Shown here: piece by piece, positions 25,959 to 32,967 of the stretch
Layout: every line of letters starts with the position of its first letter
How positions within the stretch are numbered: the first letter of the stretch is position 1
Source: Gemmatimonadota bacterium
Lineage (GTDB): Bacteria > Gemmatimonadota > Gemmatimonadetes > Gemmatimonadales > GWC2-71-9
Direction of reading: 5' to 3'
NCBI GenBank assembly: GCA_016794825.1
Contig: JAEUJH010000048.1
Location: 1-34,402, forward strand
Length of the DNA: 34,402 nucleotides
Program-made: the position numbers and the translations under genes
Notes under the pieces: model-generated
The model's database searches: none
The model's input: the letters and a program-made list of their open reading frames with translations, nothing else
Told to the model about the DNA's origin: nothing

Positions 25959-26165
25959 CTGACCTCGCGGGGCTCCAAGGGTTTTTCCGGGAGTCGCGCA
26001 CAACGGGGGAGATCGTTCCCGTCGCGGCAACCCTAAGATTGAACAGGCCGACCACGGCCGCAAGACGCAAAAAACCGTTCGGTGTATTGAAATCGAACGA
26101 ATCAGGTGTCGAGCCGGTGCAAATCATTGACGACTCAGGCGGGAGGCGTTGCACAGGGGGGCCAA

Positions 26166-26195
26166 TTGACCCCTGGTTGCCGGGTTCGGTACAAT
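26166..26195 (+). promoter_or_regulatory. asnS: Sigma-70-type promoter of asnS
   Basis: TTGACC (26166-26171) and TACAAT (26190-26195) are separated by 18 bp, with five of six consensus matches in each. The predicted start near 26202 leaves a leader of about 20 nt before the asnS ATG, with no obvious Shine-Dalgarno sequence in it. The 263-bp region 25959-26221, between the divergent 83-residue gene and asnS, is AT-richer than its surroundings. Apart from this promoter I see nothing convincing in it. Confidence 0.65.
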
Positions 26196-26221
26196 AGTCG
26201 CCGCCCTATCGGATTATCGGA

Positions 26222-27517
26222 ATGGAACATACGGACATTAAGGCCCTCGGGGGCCAGGTTGGGGCCTCGGTCACGGTCCTGGGGTGGGTCGTCACTACCC
26301 GGACCAGCGGGAAAATCGCGTTCGTCGTGGTCCGCGACGGCTCCGGGTACCTCCAGTGCGTGGTCTCCAAGCGGGACGTGACCGACGAGGTCTGGAGCCG
26401 GCTGGCCGAGTTGGCCCAGGAGACCTCGGTGCGCGTGGCGGGCGTCGTCCGCGCCGATCCCCGCCAGGCCGGGGGCGTGGAACTCACGGTCACCGACCTC
26501 GCGGTCATTGGCCCGTCGGTCGACTTCCCGATTTCGCCCAAGGAACACGGGACGTCGTTCCTCTTCGAGCACCGGCACCTCTGGCTCCGCAGCCGGAAGC
26601 AGGTGGCCATCGCCAAGGTCCGCCATCGGGTCTTTCAGGCCATCCACGATTTCTACGATCAGCGCGGATTCTCGCACGTCAGCACCCCGATCCTGACCGG
26701 GAGCATCGGCGAAGATGCCGGCAACCTGTTTGCCACCGAGTATTTCGACCTCGGTCAGGCCTACCTGGCGCAGACCGGCCAGCTCTACGTCGAGGCCGCC
26801 TGCGCGGCGCTCGGTCGGGTCTACTGCTTCGGGCCGACGTTCCGGGCCGAGAAGTCCAAGACCCGCCGCCACCTCACCGAGTTCTGGATGGTGGAGCCCG
26901 AGGTGGCCTTTGCCGATTCCGAAGACAACATGCGGCTCCAGGAGGACTTCGTGTCCTACCTGGTGGCCCGGGCGCTCGATCAGTGCGCCGAGGAACTCAA
27001 GGAACTGGAACGCGACCTGGCGCCGCTCGAGCGGGTGGTGCCGCCGTTCCCGCGGATCAGCTACACCGACGCCGTGGCCAAGCTGAACCAGCTCGGCTCC
27101 GACCTGGCCTGGGGCCAGGACCTCGGCGGCGACGACGAGACGCTGCTCTGCAAGGAGTACGACCGGCCGATCTTCGTGAAGAACTACCCGAAGGAGGTCA
27201 AGGCGTTCTACATGAAGGAGAATCCGGACGATCCGCGGACCGTGCTCAACAACGATTGTCTCGCGCCGGAAGGGTACGGCGAGATCATCGGCGGGTCGCA
27301 GCGTGAGGACGATCACGACCGTCTGCTGGCCCGGATCGAGGCCCAGGGTCTCGATCCCAAGGCCTACGGGTGGTATCTCGACCTCCGGAAGTACGGCACC
27401 TTCCCGCACTCCGGCTTCGGGCTGGGGGTGGAACGGACGGTCGCGTGGATCTGCGGGATTCCTCACATTCGGGAGACGATCGCGTTCCCGCGCCAGATCC
27501 ACCGTCTCTACCCGTAG
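26222..27517 (+). CDS. asnS: Asparaginyl-tRNA synthetase
   Basis: AsnRS is a class IIb enzyme that charges tRNA-Asn. The 431-residue protein has an N-terminal OB anticodon-binding domain (about 1-105; VLGWVVTTRTSGKIAFVVVR, with DGSGYLQCVV). The class II catalytic domain contains TPILTGSIGEDAGNLF, FGPTFRAEKSKTRRHLTEFW (motif 2 region), EYDRPIFVKNYP and GFGLGVERTV (motif 3). FRAEKSKTRRHLTEFWMVEP is characteristic of AsnRS rather than AspRS. It has its own promoter and appears monocistronic. A minus-orientation CGTTAGGC motif follows the stop at 27520-27527. Confidence 0.96.
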   Translation: MEHTDIKALGGQVGASVTVLGWVVTTRTSGKIAFVVVRDGSGYLQCVVSKRDVTDEVWSRLAELAQETSVRVAGVVRADPRQAGGVELTVTDLAVIGPSVDFPISPKEHGTSFLFEHRHLWLRSRKQVAIAKVRHRVFQAIHDFYDQRGFSHVSTPILTGSIGEDAGNLFATEYFDLGQAYLAQTGQLYVEAACAALGRVYCFGPTFRAEKSKTRRHLTEFWMVEPEVAFADSEDNMRLQEDFVSYLVARALDQCAEELKELERDLAPLERVVPPFPRISYTDAVAKLNQLGSDLAWGQDLGGDDETLLCKEYDRPIFVKNYPKEVKAFYMKENPDDPRTVLNNDCLAPEGYGEIIGGSQREDDHDRLLARIEAQGLDPKAYGWYLDLRKYGTFPHSGFGLGVERTVAWICGIPHIRETIAFPRQIHRLYP

Positions 27518-27519
27518 CC

Positions 27520-27527
27520 GCCTAACG
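27520..27527 (-). repeat. CGTTAGGC motif, copy 6 (intergenic)
   Basis: A perfect minus-strand copy in the 27-bp gap between the asnS stop and the convergent lipoprotein gene. It is the only non-coding copy. Confidence 0.8.
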
Positions 27528-27544
27528 TCCGACGTCCGCCGCCG

Positions 27545-27970
27545 TCACCGCCCGAGCCGCGAGGCCCGGGTGGTGATGAGGAAGGCCACGCCGCCGGGGC
27601 AGAGGCGGTAGGTCCGTTCCGCATCCTCGCCCCGGAGGAACTGGATCAGGTCGATCCGCTCCACCGGGAGCGCCTTCAGTTCCGCCGGATCGTCACCCTC
27701 GAGCGAATAGGTTTCCGGAAACGGCGCGTCGAGCCGGGCCCGTCGACCGCTGGCCACCTGCCGGCCGTCGATGAAGACGCTGGCGATCCGGACGCCCGCC
27801 GTGGTGTCGACGGCGGGGCACTCGGCCGGGCCGGGCGCCGCCGCGACCGGCCCACCGGTCGAGCCGGTGCAGGCCAGGGCCATGGCGCCGACGGCCAGGA
27901 CCATCAGCCAGCGGGCCGAGGCGGCAGGTTCCGGCGACGTCCCCATGGCGCGGGCCGGCGCGACGCTCAT
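27545..27970 (-). CDS. Small lipoprotein with a TonB-plug-like C-terminal segment
   Basis: This 141-residue protein has a signal sequence with lipobox ALAC (Cys34 from the first ATG). An internal Met at residue 9 would give a more typical signal length. The mature part reads VFIDGRQV near residue 65. Near the C-terminus, ERIDLIQFLRGEDAERTY is followed by GGVAFLITTR. That spacing of an I-D-x-I, G-x-x-A, Y and ITTR pattern resembles the plug domain of TonB-dependent receptors, but no barrel follows. The ATG overlaps the mazG stop by 4 nt. Its likely ribosome binding site (GGGAG) falls inside the last 30-bp repeat of mazG. The function is unknown. Confidence 0.65.
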   Translation of the reverse strand: MSVAPARAMGTSPEPAASARWLMVLAVGAMALACTGSTGGPVAAAPGPAECPAVDTTAGVRIASVFIDGRQVASGRRARLDAPFPETYSLEGDDPAELKALPVERIDLIQFLRGEDAERTYRLCPGGVAFLITTRASRLGR

Positions 27971-28779
27971 CGAGGATCTCCCACCGCCCTGACCTCGCTC
28001 CGAGAATCTCCCTCGGCCCTGACCTCGCTCCGAGGATCTCCCGCAGCCTTGACCTCGCTCCAGAGTTCATCGAGCCGCTCGAGTCCGGCTCCGTTCAGGT
28101 CGACCCCGCGCTCCGCCGCGAGCCGTTCGACCCCGCCAAACCGGCTGCGGAACCGGGCGTTGGCGCGCTCGAGCGCGGGTCCCGGCGCGATGCCGACCTT
28201 GCGGGCCACGTTGACCACCGAGAACAACAGGTCGCCGATTTCGTGATCGAGCGCGTCGCGATCGCCGCCCGCCAGCGCGCCCTCGACCTCGGCCAATTCC
28301 TCGCGAACCTTGGCGACCGGTCCGGTGGCGTCGGGCCAATCGAACCCGACCGCGGCGGCCCGCTCGCCGAGGCGATAGGCCAGCAGCAGCTCGGGCAGGT
28401 TGGGCGGCAGCCCATCGAGCACGCCGCGGACGCCCTCTTTCTTCTTGAGCGTTTCCCACGGTTCCTTGGGCCCCAGGTCGAACAGGTGGGGATGGCGGCG
28501 CTTCATCTTGTGCTCGAGGTCCGCCGCCACGTCGGCCGCCGAGAACTCGTTCCGCTCCTCGGCCAGCACGAGTTGCCAGGCCAGATGGAGGAGCAGATCG
28601 GCCACCTCGCGGCGGACTTCGGCGGGGTCGCCACCCGCGATCGCGTGGTCGAGTTCATGGACTTCTTCGATCAGGTAGGGGCGCAGGGTCTCCCGAGTCT
28701 GGACCCGATCCCAGGGGCATCGTTCCCGGAGATCGGCCACCATGGCCATCGCCCGCCCCAGCGCTGATTTTTCTTGCAT
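27967..28779 (-). CDS. mazG: Nucleoside triphosphate pyrophosphohydrolase MazG
   Basis: MazG hydrolyses (d)NTPs to NMP and pyrophosphate and helps remove aberrant nucleotides. The 270-residue protein holds the tandem MazG domains of the long form. RCPWDRVQTRETLRPYLIEE and later REVADLL form the first EExxE/ExxD metal site. LPELLLAYRLGERAAAVGFDW, EELAEVEGALAGGD and HEIGDLLFSVVNVARK form the second. GGAGG at 28784-28788 supports the start at 28779. The last 30 residues are an unusual tail of three 10-residue repeats (SEVRAxGDxR type) encoded by a 30-bp DNA tandem repeat. It is divergent from alr. Confidence 0.93.
   Translation of the reverse strand: MQEKSALGRAMAMVADLRERCPWDRVQTRETLRPYLIEEVHELDHAIAGGDPAEVRREVADLLLHLAWQLVLAEERNEFSAADVAADLEHKMKRRHPHLFDLGPKEPWETLKKKEGVRGVLDGLPPNLPELLLAYRLGERAAAVGFDWPDATGPVAKVREELAEVEGALAGGDRDALDHEIGDLLFSVVNVARKVGIAPGPALERANARFRSRFGGVERLAAERGVDLNGAGLERLDELWSEVKAAGDPRSEVRAEGDSRSEVRAVGDPR
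27971..28060 (-). repeat. Three 30-bp tandem repeats at the 3' end of mazG
   Basis: Units at 27971-28000, 28001-28030 and 28031-28060 are near-identical and in frame. Each encodes a variant of SEVRAxGDxR, and the last one ends directly at the mazG stop codon. Each unit, read on the minus strand, contains a GGGAGAT-like purine run. The unit nearest the next gene places this run about 8 nt before that gene's ATG. Confidence 0.9.
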
Positions 28780-28833
28780 TTAGCCTCCGCGGAGTCTTAT
28801 TGTACTCGGTTCGTTCCCGGGCGGGGAGCCCGG
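28774..28833. promoter_or_regulatory. Divergent mazG/alr promoter region
   Basis: On the minus strand TACAAT (28799-28804) is a good -10 for mazG, but no clear -35 is visible. On the plus strand TATTGT (28798-28803) with TTGCAT (28774-28779, 18-bp spacing) could serve alr. The two -10 elements occupy the same bases. A 6-bp GC inverted repeat (28817-28822 with 28828-28833, 5-nt loop) lies between this site and the alr ribosome binding site. Confidence 0.45.
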
Positions 28834-28862
28834 ATCAACCGCACTGACGGAGGAGCGGAAGC

Positions 28863-29927
28863 GTGAGTCGGCTCGGGCCGTGGCTGGACGTCGATCTGGG
28901 CGCCTTGGTCCGCAACGCGCGGGCGTACGCGAGGGCGGTCGGCGTGCCACTGCTGCCGATGGTCAAGGCCAACGGCTACGGGCTGGGCGCGGTGCCGGTG
29001 GCCCTGGCGCTCGACGAGGTGAACCCCTGGGGTTTCGGCGTGGCGACGCTGACCGAAGCGGAGACCCTTCGCCGAGCCGGGATCGACCGGCCGATCATCG
29101 CGTTCATTCCGATGCGCCCGGAGCAGGTCGACGAGTGTCTGGCGGTCGATGCCCGTCCGGTCCTTGGCAGCATCGCCGCGCTCGAGGCGTGGACCAGCCG
29201 CACCGATCGGCCCTTCCACGTCGAGATCGACACCGGCATGGGTCGAAGCGGCTTCCGGTGGCATGACGCCGACGCGCTGGGCGCGTTGCGGGCCCGCCTG
29301 CCGGCGCTGCCTGGCTGGGAGGGGATCTTCACCCACTTCTCCTCGTCCGACACCTCGGCGGAGGTCACCGCCACCCAGTGGACTCGGTTCGAATCCGTCC
29401 TGGGCGAATTGCCGCGCCGCCCCGCGCTGGTGCATGCCGCGAACAGCGCGGCCGGGCAGTGGGGGCCGCGATATGCCGGCAACCTGGCCCGGCCGGGCAT
29501 CTTCCTCTACGGGGGCCGCGCCGGCCAACTGACGCCCGAACCGGTGGCCTGGCTCCAGGCCGTGGTCCACGCGGTCCGGCCGATCCGTCGCGGCGATCCG
29601 GTCAGCTATGGCGAGACCTGGCGGGCCCCCGAGGACGGCGAGGTGATCACGTTAGGCATCGGCTACGCCGACGGCGTGCTCCGGAGTCTCTCCAACCGGG
29701 GGCTGATCGGCCTCGGCGTGGAGGCCTTCCGGATTTCGGGGCGGGTGACGATGGACATGGTGATGGTGGTGACGCCCCCGGGGCGCGCCCGGGTCGGCGA
29801 CGTCGCCACGGTGTTCGGGGGCCCGATCGGCCTCGATGATCAGGCCGATCGGGCAGAGACGATCAGCTACGAACTGCTCACCGCGGTCGGCCACCGGGTC
29901 GCCCGCCGCTACGGAGGAGAACCGTGA
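28863..29927 (+). CDS. alr: Alanine racemase
   Basis: Alr is a PLP enzyme that interconverts L- and D-alanine and so feeds D-Ala to peptidoglycan made by the dcw genes in this window. The 354-residue protein begins WLDVDLGALVRNA. VKANGYGLG contains the PLP Lys (K35), and EIDTGMGRSGF is a barrel signature. VSYGETW carries the second catalytic base (Y249), and LGIGYADGVLRSLSNRG is C-terminal. The start is a GTG with GGAGGAG at 28849-28855, seven nucleotides upstream. A CGTTAGGC motif lies at 29650-29657. The stop overlaps the next GTG by 4 nt. Confidence 0.95.
   Translation: MSRLGPWLDVDLGALVRNARAYARAVGVPLLPMVKANGYGLGAVPVALALDEVNPWGFGVATLTEAETLRRAGIDRPIIAFIPMRPEQVDECLAVDARPVLGSIAALEAWTSRTDRPFHVEIDTGMGRSGFRWHDADALGALRARLPALPGWEGIFTHFSSSDTSAEVTATQWTRFESVLGELPRRPALVHAANSAAGQWGPRYAGNLARPGIFLYGGRAGQLTPEPVAWLQAVVHAVRPIRRGDPVSYGETWRAPEDGEVITLGIGYADGVLRSLSNRGLIGLGVEAFRISGRVTMDMVMVVTPPGRARVGDVATVFGGPIGLDDQADRAETISYELLTAVGHRVARRYGGEP
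29650..29657 (+). repeat. CGTTAGGC motif, copy 7 (in alr)
   Basis: A perfect copy in alr just before the GYADG segment, read Thr-Leu(TTA)-Gly. Confidence 0.8.
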
Positions 29928-30181
29928 ATCCTCATTTCGCGTCGCTGGTGTTCGGCCTGGCTCAACAGGCCGAGAGCGCCCTCGGCGGCCAGTTGCCCCC
30001 GGGCGCCGAGAAGATGCCGGGTGCCACGGCTCGCCAGGTGGCGCAGACCCTGATCGACACGCTCGGGATGCTGGAGGAAAAGACCCGCGGCCGGCTCGAA
30101 GCGGACGAGAGCAAGCTGCTGGCCGACGCGTTGACCGCGCTGCGCTTCCGGTTCGTCCAGACCGGCGGACCGGTCCAGTGA
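29924..30181 (+). CDS. DUF1844-family small protein
   Basis: This 85-residue soluble helical protein reads FASLVFGLAQQAESALG, then ARQVAQTLIDTLGMLEEKTRG, then DESKLLADALTALRFRFVQ. This is the DUF1844 pattern, a widespread small family of unknown function. The start is a GTG with GGAGGAG at 29913-29919. It overlaps alr by 4 nt and deoB by 4 nt, so it is firmly embedded in the operon. Confidence 0.88.
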   Translation: MNPHFASLVFGLAQQAESALGGQLPPGAEKMPGATARQVAQTLIDTLGMLEEKTRGRLEADESKLLADALTALRFRFVQTGGPVQ

Positions 30182-31350
30182 GCCGTCGGGCGTTCCTGAT
30201 CGTACTCGACGGGCTCGGCATCGGCCGGACCGCCGATCAGGACGCCTATGGCGACGCCGGCAGCGACACGCTGGGCAACACGCTCGCCCAGGCCGAGACC
30301 GGGTACCGCCTTCCGAATCTCGAGGCCTGGGGTCTCGGCCGATGCGCGCCGCTCGCCCGGGTCGCGCCAGCCTCGGCGCCGCGAGCGGCGTGGGGCACCG
30401 CCCATCCGATCAGCGCCGGGAAGGACAGCACCACCGGCCACTGGGAACTCACCGGCCTGGTGCTGGACCGCCCGTTTCCGACCTTCCCGCGCGGGTTCCC
30501 GGCCGACCTGGTGGCGGCGTTCGAACGGCGCACCGGCCGGCCCGTCATCGGGAACCGCCCGGCCTCCGGCACCGCGATCCTCGACGAGCTGGCGCCCCGC
30601 CACGTGGCCGAGGGTGCGTGGATCGTGTACACCTCCGCGGACAGCGTCTTCCAGGTGGCGGCTCACGAGGAGGTCGTCCCGGTGGCCGAGTTGTACCATG
30701 CCTGCGAGGTGGCCCGGGAGCTGTGCGTCGGAGCGGTGGGGGTGTCCCGGGTCATTGCCCGGCCGTTCGTGGGGTCGGCGGGCGCGTGGGTGCGGACCCC
30801 TCGCCGGAAGGACTATTCGCTCGAGCCGACCGGCCCGACGCTGCTCGATCGGCTGGCCGAGGCCGGGATCCCGCGGGTCGGGATCGGGAAGGTCGACGAC
30901 CTTTTTGCCGGCCGGGGCATCCAGAGCACACATACCCCGACCAACGAGGCGGCTTTCGGGCTGATCCGGGAGGCCATGGCCGGGGTCGGGGCGGGGTTCG
31001 TCTTTGCCAACGTCATCGAGTTCGACCAGACCTGGGGCCACCGCAACGACGTCCCGGGGTTCCTGGCGGGACTCACGGAACTCGACCTGGCCCTGCCGGG
31101 CCTGGTGGCCGGGGCGCAAGCGGATGATCTGGTTATATTTACGGCCGACCATGGGAACGATCCGACGACTCCCTCGACCGATCACTCGCGGGAGCGGGTT
31201 CCGTTGTTGGCCTGGGGTCCCAAGGTGCGGCCCATCGACCTAGGCGAGCGACGGTCGTTTGCCGACATCGGGCAGACGCTGGCGGAGTTTTTTGGGGTCG
31301 GACCGCTGACCGCCGGGACGTCCTTCCTGAGCGAGGTTTGGGATGGCTGA
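30178..31350 (+). CDS. deoB: Phosphopentomutase
   Basis: DeoB interconverts (deoxy)ribose 1-phosphate and 5-phosphate in nucleoside catabolism, using two metal ions. The 390-residue length is typical. FLIVLDGLGIG carries the first metal Asp. GKDSTTGHWELTG contains the phosphorylated-type Thr (T85). NRPASGTAILDEL, YTSADSVFQVAAHEE, RKDYSLEPTGPTLLD, GKVDDLFAGRGI and TADHGNDPTTPSTDHSRE (metal His/Asp) follow in family order. The GTG at 30178 overlaps the DUF1844 stop. The longer frame upstream is a shadow of alr. The 3' end overlaps cdd by 8 nt, consistent with joint nucleoside salvage. Confidence 0.95.
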   Translation: MSRRAFLIVLDGLGIGRTADQDAYGDAGSDTLGNTLAQAETGYRLPNLEAWGLGRCAPLARVAPASAPRAAWGTAHPISAGKDSTTGHWELTGLVLDRPFPTFPRGFPADLVAAFERRTGRPVIGNRPASGTAILDELAPRHVAEGAWIVYTSADSVFQVAAHEEVVPVAELYHACEVARELCVGAVGVSRVIARPFVGSAGAWVRTPRRKDYSLEPTGPTLLDRLAEAGIPRVGIGKVDDLFAGRGIQSTHTPTNEAAFGLIREAMAGVGAGFVFANVIEFDQTWGHRNDVPGFLAGLTELDLALPGLVAGAQADDLVIFTADHGNDPTTPSTDHSRERVPLLAWGPKVRPIDLGERRSFADIGQTLAEFFGVGPLTAGTSFLSEVWDG

Positions 31351-31729
31351 CCGGCTCGAGTCGGAAGCCTGGGCGGTCCGCGACCGAGCGTACGCGCCTT
31401 ACTCGAAGTTCCGGGTCGGGGCCGCCATCGAGGCGGATGACGGGCGCGTCTTTACGGGCTGCAACGTCGAAAACGCGTCGTACGGGCTCACCATCTGCGC
31501 GGAACGAGCGGCGGTGGTGCAGGCGGTGGGTGCCGGGGTGCGACGGTTCCGGCGTGTCGTGGTCGTGACGGAGTCGGAACCGCCGGCGGCGCCGTGTGGC
31601 GCGTGTCGGCAAGTCCTGTGGGAATTCGGGCCCGACCTCGTGGTCGAGGCGGTTGGCCCCAGATCGAGGAAGCAGTGGCGGATGAGCGAACTATTGCCCG
31701 ACGGCTTCGGGCCGGAGTCCCTGTCGTGA
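31343..31729 (+). CDS. cdd: Cytidine deaminase
   Basis: This zinc enzyme deaminates cytidine and deoxycytidine. The 128-residue protein is of the short tetrameric type. YAPYSKFRVGAAI is N-terminal and CNVENASYGLTICAERAA contains C52-A-E54. PCGACRQ provides C85 and C88, completing the three-Cys zinc site. It starts 8 nt inside deoB, a functional pairing with phosphopentomutase. The stop overlaps the GTG of the next lipoprotein gene by 4 nt. Confidence 0.95.
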   Translation: MADRLESEAWAVRDRAYAPYSKFRVGAAIEADDGRVFTGCNVENASYGLTICAERAAVVQAVGAGVRRFRRVVVVTESEPPAAPCGACRQVLWEFGPDLVVEAVGPRSRKQWRMSELLPDGFGPESLS

Positions 31730-32967
31730 GGCGCCTCCGCGTCCTTGGCGGATTGGTGGCGGCGCTGGCGCTTGGCGCCTGCCAGGAAAACCTGTCCGCG
31801 CCGGGGGAGTGCCCGGCGCTCTGCCCGGGCGAGCAGATCATCGTGCGCGACACGACGATCCTGCCGATCCTCGGGGGCGACAGCACCTTCTTCGGGTACC
31901 TGGCCCGCTCGTCGCGCACGGTCCTGCTGGTATCGAACGGCCTTCCGGCTGGGGAGTACCGCTCGTTCGTGGTGTTCCCGGCCCAGCGAACCGATTCGGT
32001 GGCGGTCGACGGCGTGTCGCAGGCCTACACCGTCGACACGGTGTCGATCTCGTTCAATCTCCAGGCCCGCGACACCACCGCCAAGGGATTGACGGTTTAC
32101 CTCCATCGGATCCCGATCACCACCGACACGACGATCACCTATCCGGTGCTCGCGGCGCTTCTGGACACGGCGGAGGTACTCGACAGCATCCAGGTGGCCG
32201 ACACGGTCAAGTCGGGGCGGATCGAGGCCCTGTTCGTGGGCGACGAGCTGACCAAGTTCGCCGGTCCGGCGGCCGACAGCGGGAAGTTCGCGGTCGGACT
32301 CACGGTCCGGGCTGACAAGCCCACCGGAGTTCGCCTTTCGGTCGACGCGGCGGGCAGCACGTTGGCGCCCCTGTTCGAGAACCGAGGTCGGGCCCCCGCG
32401 GTCACCGACACCGCCAAGCGGCGGCAGGTCGTGCAGGTCCGACCGACCGACATCGCCAAGTATGGATACGTCGGCAACCGGGACCTCTCCCAGACCGCCA
32501 ATCCCGATCTCCTGTATCTCGGCGGACCGGGCGCGGCGCGGGCTCTCCTCCGGTTTGCGCTCCCGACCGACCTCAAGGACTCGGCGCAGATCCTCCGCGC
32601 CACGCTGGAACTGACGCCGGCCATTTCGCTCGATGGCCTGCCGTCGAGCCCCTCGGGCGACAGCGTCGCGGTCCGCGGCGTCGTGGTCGACCTCGGCGCC
32701 AAGTCGCCCCCGTTGCTGACGGGCGGACTCCAGTCGTGGGGGCTGCTCAGGCAGGGTACGACCGACCTCGTCACGATCGACCTCCTGCTCCTGGCCACGC
32801 AGTGGCAGATCAAGGATGGCCCGCCCGCCACCGTGTTCCTGGCCCTGACGGACGAGGTGATCGGTGGCGGCTTCATGCAGCCGGTGTTCTACTCGACCCG
32901 GTCGGCCACCGGACAACCACGGTTGCGGGTCACCTACGGCCTGCCCACCCGCCCGGGGAGACCCTGA
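31726..32967 (+). CDS. Large lipoprotein with a DNRLRE-like C-terminal region
   Basis: This 413-residue protein starts at a GTG overlapping the cdd stop by 4 nt. The signal ends in the lipobox LGAC with Cys19, so it should be a lipoprotein. The mature part is rich in Thr and Asp and beta-like. From about residue 255, NPDLLYLGGPGAARALLRF, then ILRATLELTP and a final QPRLRVTYG follow the pattern of DNRLRE-type beta-sandwich domains of surface proteins. I recognise no specific function. The stop shares one base with the ATG of the outer-membrane-like gene, suggesting the two are made together. Confidence 0.7.
   Translation: MRRLRVLGGLVAALALGACQENLSAPGECPALCPGEQIIVRDTTILPILGGDSTFFGYLARSSRTVLLVSNGLPAGEYRSFVVFPAQRTDSVAVDGVSQAYTVDTVSISFNLQARDTTAKGLTVYLHRIPITTDTTITYPVLAALLDTAEVLDSIQVADTVKSGRIEALFVGDELTKFAGPAADSGKFAVGLTVRADKPTGVRLSVDAAGSTLAPLFENRGRAPAVTDTAKRRQVVQVRPTDIAKYGYVGNRDLSQTANPDLLYLGGPGAARALLRFALPTDLKDSAQILRATLELTPAISLDGLPSSPSGDSVAVRGVVVDLGAKSPPLLTGGLQSWGLLRQGTTDLVTIDLLLLATQWQIKDGPPATVFLALTDEVIGGGFMQPVFYSTRSATGQPRLRVTYGLPTRPGRP

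Noticed and set aside
26062-26080. Possible small terminator on the minus strand (CCGAACGG followed by T6)
   Set aside because: The stem would have only three or four pairs with a 2-nt loop, and no gene ends there on that strand.
28817-28833. GC hairpin before alr as an attenuator or riboswitch
   Set aside because: Only a 6-bp stem with no alternative structure or T-tract; noted as part of the promoter region only.
31134-31139. TATATT promoter-like hexamer inside deoB
   Set aside because: It codes for conserved residues (LVIFTADH region), has no fitting -35, and lies about 200 bp before cdd, which overlaps deoB.
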